Part shown: positions 39,332 to 47,445 of the stretch, in pieces
Position numbering within the stretch: position 1 is the first letter of the stretch
Layout of the letters: each line of letters starts with the position of its first letter
Source: Mannheimia bovis
GTDB taxonomy: Bacteria > Pseudomonadota > Gammaproteobacteria > Enterobacterales > Pasteurellaceae
Direction: 5' to 3'
Assembly: GCF_014541205.1 (NCBI RefSeq)
Contig: NZ_CP061280.1
Span: forward strand, 698,798-762,797
Length of the DNA stretch: 64,000 bases
Translations under genes and position numbers: made by a program
Notes under the pieces: model-generated
Databases searched by the model: none
Seen by the model: only the letters and a program-made list of their open reading frames with translations
Told to the model about the DNA's origin: nothing

Positions 39332-40066
39332 TTAATTAACATCATAAACAAGCGACTGGCATTCAACGGGCTGGAACAGCCCATTGTGCCAATGGTATAA
39401 CAAAGGCTCAGATAATAGCATATTTTCCGGTTGCTGATAGAAGTAGCTTAAATAGAATGGCAATTCACTGACAAAATGCAATGTGCCTTTCGGGCAATGA
39501 GCAGAAAAAATCCGTTTTTCAAGCGGAAGATGCCTTACTTCCGATAATTTCACAATCCCCACGCCTTGCGATTTTAAAATTGCCTCTCGCAAGCACCAGC
39601 TGAGATAAAAACGTTGCGAAAGGTTATTCAGCAACGGGCAATGTTCATCTAATAACATCGCTTGTTCCTCAACATTTGCATAGTGGCGAATAAGAGCAGC
39701 ATAACGCCTTTCTTTCTGAGGATGTTCAATATCAATGCCTACTGCCAATTTTGCAAACAAATGCGAAAAAATGACCGCTATCCAATCGCCCGAATGGCTG
39801 ATATTAAAATCAATCTGTTCTGAATTGACAAAAGGTCTGCCGCTTTTAGTGTGTTGAATATGGTCTAACAACCTCAAATCCAAACCATATTTTTTAAACA
39901 GTTCGGTAAGTAAAAAATGAGCCGCACGGCGGCTCTGCCATTTCTGAATTTGCTTTTTATTTAAATTTTCAGGCATTGACGGAAAGTCAAAATCATTCGG
40001 CAAAACGGCTTGCCGATGAATAAAAGCAATTTCGATGTAGGGGATTGGATTTGCAAAATTTTCCAT
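39332..40066 (-). CDS. 4'-phosphopantetheinyl transferase (AcpT/Sfp-like)
   Basis: A 244-residue two-lobed transferase that moves phosphopantetheine from CoA to a carrier-protein serine. Motifs: KSGRPFVNSEQIDFNISHSGDWIAVI, then AVGIDIEHPQ (Mg-binding D and E), and WCLREAILKSQGVGI, the W-(K/R)-E-A-x-x-K signature. Double-domain length (over 220) indicates the Sfp/AcpT type rather than AcpS. No polyketide or peptide synthetase lies nearby; the partner carrier protein is unknown. It overlaps no gene but lies 19 bases after the EamA-like gene. Confidence 0.9.
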   Translation of the reverse strand: MENFANPIPYIEIAFIHRQAVLPNDFDFPSMPENLNKKQIQKWQSRRAAHFLLTELFKKYGLDLRLLDHIQHTKSGRPFVNSEQIDFNISHSGDWIAVIFSHLFAKLAVGIDIEHPQKERRYAALIRHYANVEEQAMLLDEHCPLLNNLSQRFYLSWCLREAILKSQGVGIVKLSEVRHLPLEKRIFSAHCPKGTLHFVSELPFYLSYFYQQPENMLLSEPLLYHWHNGLFQPVECQSLVYDVN

Positions 40067-40085
40067 AAAAATGACCGCTTGTAGG

Positions 40086-40514
40086 TTAGCGTTTAAATGC
40101 GAGCAACAGCACGCCTGCTGAAATCAGCCCAATGCCCGCCCACTCTTGCCCGCTTGGGAGTTCGCCAAGAAATATCACCGCAAAAAGAGTAACCAGCACA
40201 AGGCTGAATTTATCAACAGGTGCTACTTGAGAGGCATTTCCCATCTGGAGAGCTTTAAAATAAGCCAGCCAAGAAATACCTGTTGCGATGCCTGAGAGAA
40301 TAAGAAATAACCAGTTCTTAGCGGTTATATGCTGCACAGGCTGCCATTTGCCTGTGTAGGTAAGAAAGGCAATTAACGCAATGATGATAACAATGGTACG
40401 AATAAAAGTGGCAAAATCGGAATTCATATTTTGCAAACCCACTTTAGCGAAAATCGCCGTGAGGGCGGCAAAAACAGCAGAAATTGATGCCCAATAGAAC
40501 CATTCATTGCTCAT
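40086..40514 (-). CDS. EamA-family transporter, single-domain
   Basis: A 142-residue membrane protein with about five hydrophobic segments, equal to one EamA (DMT) half. Conserved blocks are FAALTAIFAKVGL, GISWLAYFKALQMGNASQVAPVDKFSLVLVTLFAVIFLGE and the C-terminal GIGLISAGVLLLA. Most DMT exporters have two such halves; 140-residue single-domain forms are known and probably dimerise. Substrate unknown. It is the first gene of the nudF operon. Confidence 0.9.
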   Translation of the reverse strand: MSNEWFYWASISAVFAALTAIFAKVGLQNMNSDFATFIRTIVIIIALIAFLTYTGKWQPVQHITAKNWLFLILSGIATGISWLAYFKALQMGNASQVAPVDKFSLVLVTLFAVIFLGELPSGQEWAGIGLISAGVLLLAFKR

Positions 40515-40672
40515 AACAAATCCCTAACATTTTTGATGAAATTATATTCAAACAGATTGCTGAAATGTAACATATCTCTAGTTTATCAAATTTTCTATTT
40601 GATCTTACGGAAATCTTTGGTAAAAGATAAATTGTATGGAAAATGTATAAATCAATGAATAGGAGAATTTAA

Positions 40673-41872
40673 GTGGGAAGATTACTTTTACTTTTAAAAT
40701 CGGAAGCAGCTGGGGGAATTTTGTTGCTGATTTTTGCGTTTGCGGCAATCATCTTAGCTAACTCATCGCTCAGTGATACTTATTTTGACTTCTTACAAAC
40801 CAATGTCAGTTTTCAGTTTGGTACTTTTGCTTTAACCAAGCCGTTATTGTTGTGGATCAATGATGGATTAATGGCGGTTTTCTTCACGCTAGTGGGTTTA
40901 GAAGTGAAAAGAGAACTATTTGAAGGCTCGTTGTCGAGTTTAAGAAACGCAATATTTCCTGCGGTAGCGGCAATTGGTGGAATGGTTGTGCCGGCGTTGG
41001 TTTTCTGGTTCATTAATAAAGATTATCCACAATATCACTCAGGCTGGGCGATTCCAATGGCAACTGATATTGCTTTTGCTGTCGGCATTGTGGCATTACT
41101 CGGTGCACGTGTGCCTTTAGCTCTAAAAGTCTTTTTATTGGCATTAGCCATTATTGATGACTTAGGGGCAATTATTGTTATTGCTTTGTTCTATTCACAA
41201 GAAATCAGTGTGCAAGCCTTAACCATTGCAGGTATTGCGATTATAGGGCTGATTTTGCTTAATCGTTTCAAAGTGAGTTCACTGTGTGCCTATTTAGTGG
41301 TTGGCTTAGTGTTATGGACATCGGTCTTAAAATCAGGGGTTCACGCTACGTTAGCCGGGGTAATTATCGGTTTCTGCGTACCGCTAAAAGGTAAAAATGG
41401 CGAACGCCCGGCAGAGGAGTTAGAACATATTCTAATGCCTTGGTGCTCATTTATGATTTTACCTTTCTTCGCCTTTGCGAATGCAGGCGTTTCATTAGCC
41501 GGAATGGGTATGGAACAACTCACTTCACCATTACCATTAGGTATTGCGTTAGGTTTGATTATCGGTAAAACCGTTGGCGTGTTCGGCTTTAGTTACTTAG
41601 CGGTATTATTCCGTTTAGCAAGTTTGCCGCAGGGTGTGAATTTCAAACAAATTTTCGCTATTGCGGTGCTATGTGGTATTGGTTTTACAATGTCAATGTT
41701 TATTGCAAGCCTTGCATTTGATGTAAGTGCAGCAGGAGAAACTGTAACATCTCTTGCTCGTTTAGGGATTTTACTTGGTTCAGCAATTTCTGCGATTTTA
41801 GGTTATATTTTATTGAAAATCGCCACAGCTAACAATGTAATTGAAGAGCCATTACATACTGTAAAAGAGTAA
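40673..41872 (+). CDS. nhaA: Na+/H+ antiporter NhaA
   Basis: A 399-residue antiporter with twelve expected membrane segments. Key residues are in [18 protein letters not shown] (the paired aspartates that bind Na+/H+), [16 protein letters not shown], and [15 protein letters not shown]. Exchanges 2 H+ for 1 Na+ across the inner membrane at alkaline pH. The start is GTG at 40673, with AGGAGA 8 bases upstream and the family N-terminus directly after it. A perfect 13-bp terminator follows; an insertion sequence has landed just beyond it. Confidence 0.95.
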   Translation: MGRLLLLLKSEAAGGILLLIFAFAAIILANSSLSDTYFDFLQTNVSFQFGTFALTKPLLLWINDGLMAVFFTLVGLEVKRELFEGSLSSLRNAIFPAVAAIGGMVVPALVFWFINKDYPQYHSGWAIPMATDIAFAVGIVALLGARVPLALKVFLLALAIIDDLGAIIVIALFYSQEISVQALTIAGIAIIGLILLNRFKVSSLCAYLVVGLVLWTSVLKSGVHATLAGVIIGFCVPLKGKNGERPAEELEHILMPWCSFMILPFFAFANAGVSLAGMGMEQLTSPLPLGIALGLIIGKTVGVFGFSYLAVLFRLASLPQGVNFKQIFAIAVLCGIGFTMSMFIASLAFDVSAAGETVTSLARLGILLGSAISAILGYILLKIATANNVIEEPLHTVKE

Positions 41873-41900
41873 GCGGTTAAATTTACAGAAAGTTTTGCAA

Positions 41901-41933
41901 AAAATAGGCATAGTTTAATACTATGCCTATTTT
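41901..41933. terminator. Bidirectional terminator of nhaA, formerly shared with panF
   Basis: AAAATAGGCATAG, 7-base loop, CTATGCCTATTTT: a 13-bp perfect stem between convergent nhaA and panF. The insertion sequence begins at 41937, so panF now lies 1.1 kb away from it. Confidence 0.9.
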
Positions 41934-42021
41934 ATTGGCATAGTAGACAAAAGTGTGGGATTTTTTGCATTTTCTATGCCAAGTAGACAAAAGAGTTGGT
42001 TTTGATTATTTTTATTCATCA

Positions 42022-42949
42022 TTACCAACTCTTTTTATTTAAAAAATCCTTTATAAACATAATCTTATGTTTTTTTGTTAATCCATTATGATTACTTAAT
42101 TTCTGTTTAAGTTCCTTAAATAGACTTTCTATTCTATTGGTTGTCTTGTCTATATTGAGATGTGGATGTTTCTCAAACGAAAATAAATAATCTTGATAGC
42201 GTTTCAAGCTCGCATAAGCTCCCCTTACTTCTCTATGTTTATAAGGATAATAACCTTTTTCATTCGGATATTCTGATCGTTCATTTAAAAAATCCTGATG
42301 TTTTAAATACCATAAGTGTAATGTTTTATAAAATGTATTTTTCGTGCTTTTTGTTAGCGTTTTTACGATTATTTTTAATTCTTTTCCTGCAACCGATTTA
42401 TGTTTTATTCTGAGCTTTCTCATCACAATCGCAATCATATGAAATTGACACATTTGAGTTGGTGTATCAAAAACATCTTTTAACAGTCTACGCCGACCAT
42501 CACAAGTAACCGATTGAATTATATAGCCTTTCTCTCGTAGTCGATTTAAAGCAGTTTTGTAGTAAATATCTTTCTCGGTTTTAACGGTGTAATGTGCAAT
42601 GACTTTTTTAATATTACTATCCATCAAAACTAAAATACCAAAATCACGATGAAAGAATGTCGTATCCATCACACTATTTAATTTTTTATTTTGGGGAAGG
42701 TTTAATTTATTTTTAGGGGATTTTTCAATATATCTTTGAATTGTTCTGACTGAACAATGATATTTATCGGCAAGTTGTTTGTAGGTTTGTTTTCCTGATG
42801 TGTAATCAATCCAAATGGATATTGGATCTAATTTTTTATTAAAGCTGAAAGTTTTATTACAAGAAGTGCATTTGTAACGTTGAGTGTTATTTTTCTTACC
42901 ATGTTTATGTATAGTCGATTTTTGGCAGAAAGGACAATTTTTTGTTCAT
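42022..42949 (-). pseudogene. DDE transposase with zinc ribbon, reading frame shifted by one base in an A6 run
   Basis: From the stop at 42022 the frame is open to about 42946, encoding about 305 residues. It has an N-terminal zinc ribbon (CPFC near the start, CTSC about 20 residues on), a helix-turn-helix (KQTYKQLADKYHCSVRTIQRYIEK), and acidic catalytic candidates in VMDTTFFHRDFGIL, SVTCDGRRR and NRIESLFKELK. No start codon exists in this frame after the TGA at its 5' end. The only suitable ATG (42949) is in another frame: ATG AAC AAAAAA TTG. With five A instead of six it would read MNKNCPFC straight into the zinc ribbon. The span is 928 bases, one more than a multiple of three. Either it is inactivated, or slippage on the A-run restores it. 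Confidence 0.85.
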
Positions 42950-42954
42950 AATTC

Positions 42955-43002
42955 AAAAAAGTGGGTTAAAGCCTTGTACTATAAGGTTTTAACCCACTTT
43001 TT
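42955..43002 (-). terminator. Hairpin and U-run directly upstream of the transposase start
   Basis: Arms at 42956-42970 and 42988-43002 pair perfectly over 15 bp (AAAAAGTGGGTTAAA), with a nested CCTT/AAGG in the loop. Read toward the transposase the stem ends in CACTTTTTT, 6 bases before ATG 42949. It resembles an intrinsic terminator that would stop transcripts entering from panF. Confidence 0.75.
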
Positions 43003-43033
43003 ACCAACACTTTTGTCTACTATGCCATTTTAT

Positions 43034-44458
43034 TTAGTCTCTTTTATGGAGTTGATTTCCGGCTAGAAATGCAATCAGCCCAATGATGAGAGAAGGCACA
43101 ATAGCGTGGAAGTTGAAGATAGAGATCTTAAATGTTGTCATCACAATATAACTACTTAACCCTGCCAACATTGAGCAAATTGCCCCTGTGGCATTTGCTT
43201 TTTCCCAATAGAGGCCTAATACGATAACCCAAAGGAAAGTGGCTTCTAAACCGCCTAAAGAGAGTAAGTTGAGCCAAATCAACATATCAGGTGGATTAAG
43301 TGCGGCAAATACTAAAAACACCGTGAATGTGAGAGTAGTAATGGTGGAGAATAATTTAATTTTTTTCTCGTTATTAATTGCATTTGGTTTGATAGCTAAA
43401 TAGAGATCTTTGATCAAGGTTGATGAAGATTGGATCAGCATTGAATCAATTGATGACATAATAGCTGCCATTGGTGCAGCTAAGAAAATACCTGCAACCA
43501 TTGGGGGAAGCACTTGCACCATTAAGGTTGGGATCACTTGATCCGGCACTTTTAGATCAGGCACAACCGATCTACCTAACACACCAGAAAGGTGCATACC
43601 AAACATCAAAATCGCAATGACGATAGTGCCAATAATCATCGCTTTATGCAGAGCTTGGCTATCTTTATATGCCATACTTCTCACTGCAATATGTGGTAAA
43701 CCGACTAAGCCAAAGCAAACCAACACCCAAAATGAAGCCATAAAAGTGAGATCAAGTGGGCGTTCATCAATGCCGTAAGGAGAGATCAGTTGCGGATTAA
43801 TTGCTTCAAGCGTATTTACCGCATTTTCTACGCCCCCTGCAGCGTAAATTACCCCACCGAGTAGAATAGTTGTTCCTACCATCATTACTAAACCTTGAAT
43901 GGTATCGGTTAAAACAACCGCTCTAAAACCGCCGATAAAGGTATAAAGCCCAACGGTAATAGCAAAGATAATCACCGCAGTTTGATAAGGAATACCGAGT
44001 GTTGTTTCAAGTAAACGCCCTGCACCAATAAATTGCACAGCCATCATTGCAAAAAAGGAGAGTAGCAAGGCGAAGCCTGCAATCCATACCACAAATTTAT
44101 TTTGATAACGGGCAAGCAACATATCATTAATGGTTACACTATTGTGTTTGCGGGCAAGCAAGGCAAACTTTTTTCCTAATACCCCTAAAGAAAATAATAC
44201 TGCCGGTACTTGAATCATCGCCAGTAATACCCAGCCTAAGCCGTATTTATAAGCAGCACCCGGTCCACCAATAAATGAGCTTGCCCCAACGTAAGTTGCA
44301 GCAGTTGTCATTGCCAACACAAAGCCTGACATTGAACGACCACCGATATAATATTCGGAGATAAAACTGCCACCTCGACGCTGACGATACGCATAAAAAG
44401 CCACGCCAAATACAAAAAGCAGATAGGCGATGAGCGGTAAAATCATTTCATTATTCAT
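43034..44458 (-). CDS. panF: Sodium/pantothenate symporter
   Basis: A 474-residue sodium:solute symporter with about 13 hydrophobic segments. Recognisable blocks are YYIGGRSMSGFVLAMTTAATYVGASSFIGGPGAAYKYGLGWVLLAMIQVP and GFRAVVLTDTIQGLVMMVGT, the family signature. It imports pantothenate with Na+. Its start overlaps the yhdT stop by 8 bases, the conserved yhdT-panF pair. The stop codon touches the target duplication of the insertion sequence: the last base of TAA (43034) is inside it, so the protein is intact but its original terminator has been displaced. Confidence 0.95.
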   Translation of the reverse strand: MNNEMILPLIAYLLFVFGVAFYAYRQRRGGSFISEYYIGGRSMSGFVLAMTTAATYVGASSFIGGPGAAYKYGLGWVLLAMIQVPAVLFSLGVLGKKFALLARKHNSVTINDMLLARYQNKFVVWIAGFALLLSFFAMMAVQFIGAGRLLETTLGIPYQTAVIIFAITVGLYTFIGGFRAVVLTDTIQGLVMMVGTTILLGGVIYAAGGVENAVNTLEAINPQLISPYGIDERPLDLTFMASFWVLVCFGLVGLPHIAVRSMAYKDSQALHKAMIIGTIVIAILMFGMHLSGVLGRSVVPDLKVPDQVIPTLMVQVLPPMVAGIFLAAPMAAIMSSIDSMLIQSSSTLIKDLYLAIKPNAINNEKKIKLFSTITTLTFTVFLVFAALNPPDMLIWLNLLSLGGLEATFLWVIVLGLYWEKANATGAICSMLAGLSSYIVMTTFKISIFNFHAIVPSLIIGLIAFLAGNQLHKRD

Positions 44459-44681
44459 TATTTACCTCAAGATCGATATTTTTATAGACTTTTTTAACTA
44501 CAATCACAGCGATTAGTGTGAAGATAACAGGTAAAAAAATACAAGAAAGTTCAAACCAAATCGGAAAGCCGAAAATACCCCTTCCTTGTGGCGAAAAATA
44601 AGCAAAACCAATCCACCCTAAAATATAAAGCAGCGTGAGCAACATTGCCCAGCGAGCTTCTCTGGCTAATTGTTGATACAT
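44451..44681 (-). CDS. yhdT: YhdT family small membrane protein (DUF997)
   Basis: A 76-residue protein with two hydrophobic segments (about 12-32 and 43-65), typical of YhdT. It nearly always precedes panF and overlaps it here by 8 bases, so it may assist the symporter, though its role is unproven. GAGGAGA lies 5 bases before the ATG. The gap to metJ on the same strand is 51 bases, so it may be read from the metJ promoter. Confidence 0.9.
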   Translation of the reverse strand: MYQQLAREARWAMLLTLLYILGWIGFAYFSPQGRGIFGFPIWFELSCIFLPVIFTLIAVIVVKKVYKNIDLEVNNE

Positions 44682-44732
44682 AATTTCTCCTCAAATTCCA
44701 TAAAAAGAACCTCGCTAATGTGCGAGGTGGTT

Positions 44733-45050
44733 TTAATATTGCCATTCATCAGGATCAATCCCTAATTCACGCATTTTCTGCTTCGCTGCTTCAGGGATCT
44801 CATCTGCTCTGTCTTTCATTAAATCTTCATCATTCGGCAAAGGTTGCCCTGTAAAGGCGTGTAAAAATGCTTCGCATAATAATTCGCTATTAGTTGCGTG
44901 GCGAAGATTTTTGATTTGGCGGCGTGTACGTTCATTGGTTAAAATTTCCAATACTTTAATTGGAATTGACACCGTTACTTTCTTTACTTGTTCACTTTTT
45001 TTGCCGTGTTCTGCATAGGGGCTGATATATTCGCCGTTCCAGTCTGCCAT
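44733..45050 (-). CDS. metJ: Methionine repressor
   Basis: A 105-residue ribbon-helix-helix repressor that uses S-adenosylmethionine as corepressor. The sequence is the classic Met[19 protein letters not shown], the beta ribbon [50 protein letters not shown], and GIDPDEWQY at the end. It shuts off methionine genes by binding tandem 8-base boxes. A perfect box lies 58 bases upstream of its own start, so it is autoregulated. No met biosynthetic gene is in the window. Confidence 0.98.
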   Translation of the reverse strand: MADWNGEYISPYAEHGKKSEQVKKVTVSIPIKVLEILTNERTRRQIKNLRHATNSELLCEAFLHAFTGQPLPNDEDLMKDRADEIPEAAKQKMRELGIDPDEWQY

Positions 45051-45107
45051 TTAATACTCCTTATAATTTGTTCGTATTGTAATCAAAAGCGAAGCATATA
45101 ACAATCT

Positions 45108-45115
45108 AGACGTCT
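45108..45115. promoter_or_regulatory. MetJ operator box
   Basis: AGACGTCT is the exact MetJ box consensus. The adjoining 8-base windows match 4/8 and 5/8, so one strong and two weak boxes may form the array. It lies between divergent metJ and mlaA. Confidence 0.75.
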
Positions 45116-45204
45116 GGATTTCTATAATGAAAAACCGCTTTTTATTTTGTATTTTGAATTAACTCCGTTAAAATTAGTGAAATTTTTTCCCAAAAGGCAA
45201 ATTT

Positions 45205-45960
45205 ATGAAATTATCATCATTAAAACAACTTTTTGTTGTACTCAGCGTTGCGGTTTTAACCGCTTGTTCTTCAAGTATTAACCCTGAAACCGGCGTGCGA
45301 GATGACCCATTAGAGGGCTTCAACCGTGTAATGTGGAAGGTAAACTACGATTATTTAGACCCTTATGTGCTGAAACCTGTCGCAAAAGGTTGGAAAGATT
45401 ATGTACCAAGCCCGGTGAAAACAGGTTTAGTCAATGTAGCAAATAACCTTGACGAACCGGTGAGTTTTATTAACCGCTTGGTGGAAGGTGAAGGTAAAAA
45501 AGCAGCGGTACATTTCACTCGTTTTTGGGTCAACAGTATCTTTGGCTTAGGTGGCTTAATTGACTGGGCAAGCCTTGATGACGGCTTACGTTTAAATAAC
45601 GGACAACGTGGTTTAGGTGAAAGTTTAGGGGCACACGGCGTGCCTTCCGGTTCTTATGTGATGCTGCCTGCTTATGGTGCAACTACACCACGTCAAGGCA
45701 TCGGTAGTGCGGTAGAAACCGGCTATTCCATACTTACTTATGTTGGCACGCCTTGGTCGGTGGCAAAATATGTGGTGCAAGGCATTGATACTCGCTCTAA
45801 ATTGTTAGATCAAGATGCGTTGTTAGAGCAAGCACAAGATCCGTATGTAACCTTCCGTGAAGCCTACTTCCAAAACTTAGAATTTAAAGTAAAAGATGGC
45901 AATGTTGAGCAAAATCAACAAGAGCAACTGTCTGAAGAAGAATTGAAAAATATTGATTAA
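45205..45960 (+). CDS. mlaA: Outer-membrane lipoprotein MlaA (VacJ)
   Basis: A 251-residue lipoprotein, lipobox LTAC with Cys at about residue 21. The conserved core is DPLEGFNRVMWKVNYDYLDPYVLKPVAKGWKDYVPSPVKTGLVNVANNLDEP and GLGGLIDWASLDDGLRLNNGQRGLGESLGAHGVPSGSYVMLPAYGATTPRQGIG. It forms the ring-shaped outer-membrane component that removes mislocalised phospholipids from the outer leaflet and passes them to MlaC. The mlaFEDCB genes are elsewhere, as is usual. The three lipobox codons for T-A-C (ACC GCT TGT) are a perfect uptake signal (45259-45267). Confidence 0.96.
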   Translation: MKLSSLKQLFVVLSVAVLTACSSSINPETGVRDDPLEGFNRVMWKVNYDYLDPYVLKPVAKGWKDYVPSPVKTGLVNVANNLDEPVSFINRLVEGEGKKAAVHFTRFWVNSIFGLGGLIDWASLDDGLRLNNGQRGLGESLGAHGVPSGSYVMLPAYGATTPRQGIGSAVETGYSILTYVGTPWSVAKYVVQGIDTRSKLLDQDALLEQAQDPYVTFREAYFQNLEFKVKDGNVEQNQQEQLSEEELKNID

Positions 45961-45964
45961 CTAT

Positions 45965-46011
45965 ACAAGCGGTTCTTTTTTGCAAAAAATTTGTAAAAAG
46001 CGACCGCTTGT
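45965..46011. repeat. Uptake-signal pair between mlaA and mpl
   Basis: ACAAGCGGT (45965-45973) and ACCGCTTGT (46003-46011) around an A/T core. It starts 4 bases after the mlaA stop and may act as its terminator. Confidence 0.8.
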
Positions 46012-46034
46012 TTGCTTTTAAATATGCGAAGAAA

Positions 46035-47399
46035 ATGAAAAAACATATCCACATTTTAGGTATTTGCGGCACTTTTATGGGTGGTGTTGCGATGATTGCT
46101 CGTGAACTTGGTTACAAAGTTACAGGTTCAGACACCAATGTTTACCCGCCAATGAGTACTTTTTTAGAAACTCACGGCATTCAAATTATCCCGAATTACG
46201 ATGTTGCTCAACTGCAACCGGCACCTGATTTAGTGGTGATCGGCAATGCGATGAGCCGAGGTAATCCGTGCGTAGAATATGTGTTGGATAACCAACTGAA
46301 TTACACCTCCGGACCACAATGGTTACACGATCATTTATTAAAAGATAAATGGGTACTTGCCGTTTCCGGCACGCACGGCAAAACCACTACAACAGGAATG
46401 CTGGCGTGGATTTTAGACCAAAGCGGTATCGATACCGGCTTTTTAATTGGTGGCGTGGCAGGCAATTTCGGTATTTCTGCCAGAGCAGGCAATAGCAAAT
46501 TCTTTGTGATTGAAGCGGACGAATACGATTCCGCCCTCTTCGATAAACGCTCTAAGTTTGTGCATTACACACCGAAAACCCTGATTATTAACAATCTGGA
46601 ATTTGACCACGCTGATATTTTTGATGACTTAAAAGCGATTCAACGCCAATTCCACCATCTTGTTCGCACAATGCCACGAAGCGGTTGTATTTTATCGGCA
46701 ATTGCTGATGAAAACGTACAAGATACGCTCAAAATGGGTAGCTACAGCCAATTACAATTTATTGGTGAACAAAACGAATGGTTTGCTAAACCATTGAATG
46801 CAGATTGCTCACAATTTGAAGTGTTTCATTTAGGGAATAAAAAAGGCGAAGTGCATTGGAGTGTGATTGGCAAACACAATATGCACAATGCTCTAATGGC
46901 AATTGCAGCTGCTCACCACGCAGGTGTTGAAGTAGACAATGCGTGTAAAGCATTAGGATCATTTATTAATGCTAACCGCCGTTTGGAAGTCAAAGGCGAA
47001 GTAAACGGCATTACCGTTTACGATGATTTCGCTCACCACCCAACAGCGATTGAAGCCACTATTAATGCCTTGCGTGGCAAAGTAGGGCAGAACCAACGTA
47101 TTTTAGCGGTACTAGAACCCCGTTCTAATACAATGAAAATGGGTGTGCATAAAGATGAAATTGCCCCAAGTCTACACGATGCTCAAGCGGTATTTGTCTA
47201 TCAGCCCGATATTATTACGTGGAGTGTGAGCGAGATTACCAATTCGTTATCACAACCAGCCTATTGGTCGGCAAATATTGATGATTTAGTTGAACAAGTT
47301 GCTAACGAAGCCAAACCAAACGATCATATTTTAGTGATGAGCAATGGGGCTTTTGGCGGCATTCATCAAAAGCTACTTGCCAAATTAGCGGATAAATAA
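46035..47399 (+). CDS. mpl: UDP-N-acetylmuramate:L-alanyl-gamma-D-glutamyl-meso-diaminopimelate ligase
   Basis: A 454-residue Mur ligase that recycles cell-wall tripeptide by ligating it to UDP-MurNAc. N-terminal domain HIHILGICGTFMGGVAMIARELGYKVTGSDTNVYPPMST; ATP loop VSGTHGKTTTTGML; metal/substrate block EADEYDSALFDKRSKFVHY; C-terminal VYDDFAHHPTAIEATI. ATG 46035 gives the standard start with GAAGAAA ahead; the open frame upstream crosses an uptake signal. Shares a perfect 19-bp terminator with the convergent ccp gene. Confidence 0.96.
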   Translation: MKKHIHILGICGTFMGGVAMIARELGYKVTGSDTNVYPPMSTFLETHGIQIIPNYDVAQLQPAPDLVVIGNAMSRGNPCVEYVLDNQLNYTSGPQWLHDHLLKDKWVLAVSGTHGKTTTTGMLAWILDQSGIDTGFLIGGVAGNFGISARAGNSKFFVIEADEYDSALFDKRSKFVHYTPKTLIINNLEFDHADIFDDLKAIQRQFHHLVRTMPRSGCILSAIADENVQDTLKMGSYSQLQFIGEQNEWFAKPLNADCSQFEVFHLGNKKGEVHWSVIGKHNMHNALMAIAAAHHAGVEVDNACKALGSFINANRRLEVKGEVNGITVYDDFAHHPTAIEATINALRGKVGQNQRILAVLEPRSNTMKMGVHKDEIAPSLHDAQAVFVYQPDIITWSVSEITNSLSQPAYWSANIDDLVEQVANEAKPNDHILVMSNGAFGGIHQKLLAKLADK

Positions 47400-47402
47400 C
47401 CT

Positions 47403-47443
47403 TTACAAGCGGTAAAATTTTCGCAAAATTTTACCGCTTGTAA
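47403..47443. terminator. Long bidirectional terminator built from two uptake signals
   Basis: TTACAAGCGGTAAAATTTT, loop CGC, and its complement: a 19-bp perfect stem that holds ACAAGCGGT (47405-47413) and ACCGCTTGT (47433-47441). It lies between convergent mpl and ccp. Confidence 0.9.
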
Positions 47444-47445
47444 CT

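Larger units (their letters stand above)
41937..43026 (-). mobile_element. Complete insertion sequence, 1,090 bp, 8-bp target duplication
   Basis: The ends are perfect 20-bp inverted repeats, GGCATAGTAGACAAAAGTGT (41937-41956) and its complement (43007-43026). Outside them ATTTTATT is present on both sides (41929-41936 and 43027-43034), the target duplication. The single gene encodes a zinc-ribbon DDE transposase. The 8-bp duplication and protein type fit the IS256/MULE-like or IS1595-like groups; the exact family needs a database. The left end has a second internal copy of the end sequence 40 bp in (41982-42000), and a 15-bp-stem hairpin lies just upstream of the transposase gene. Confidence 0.93.
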
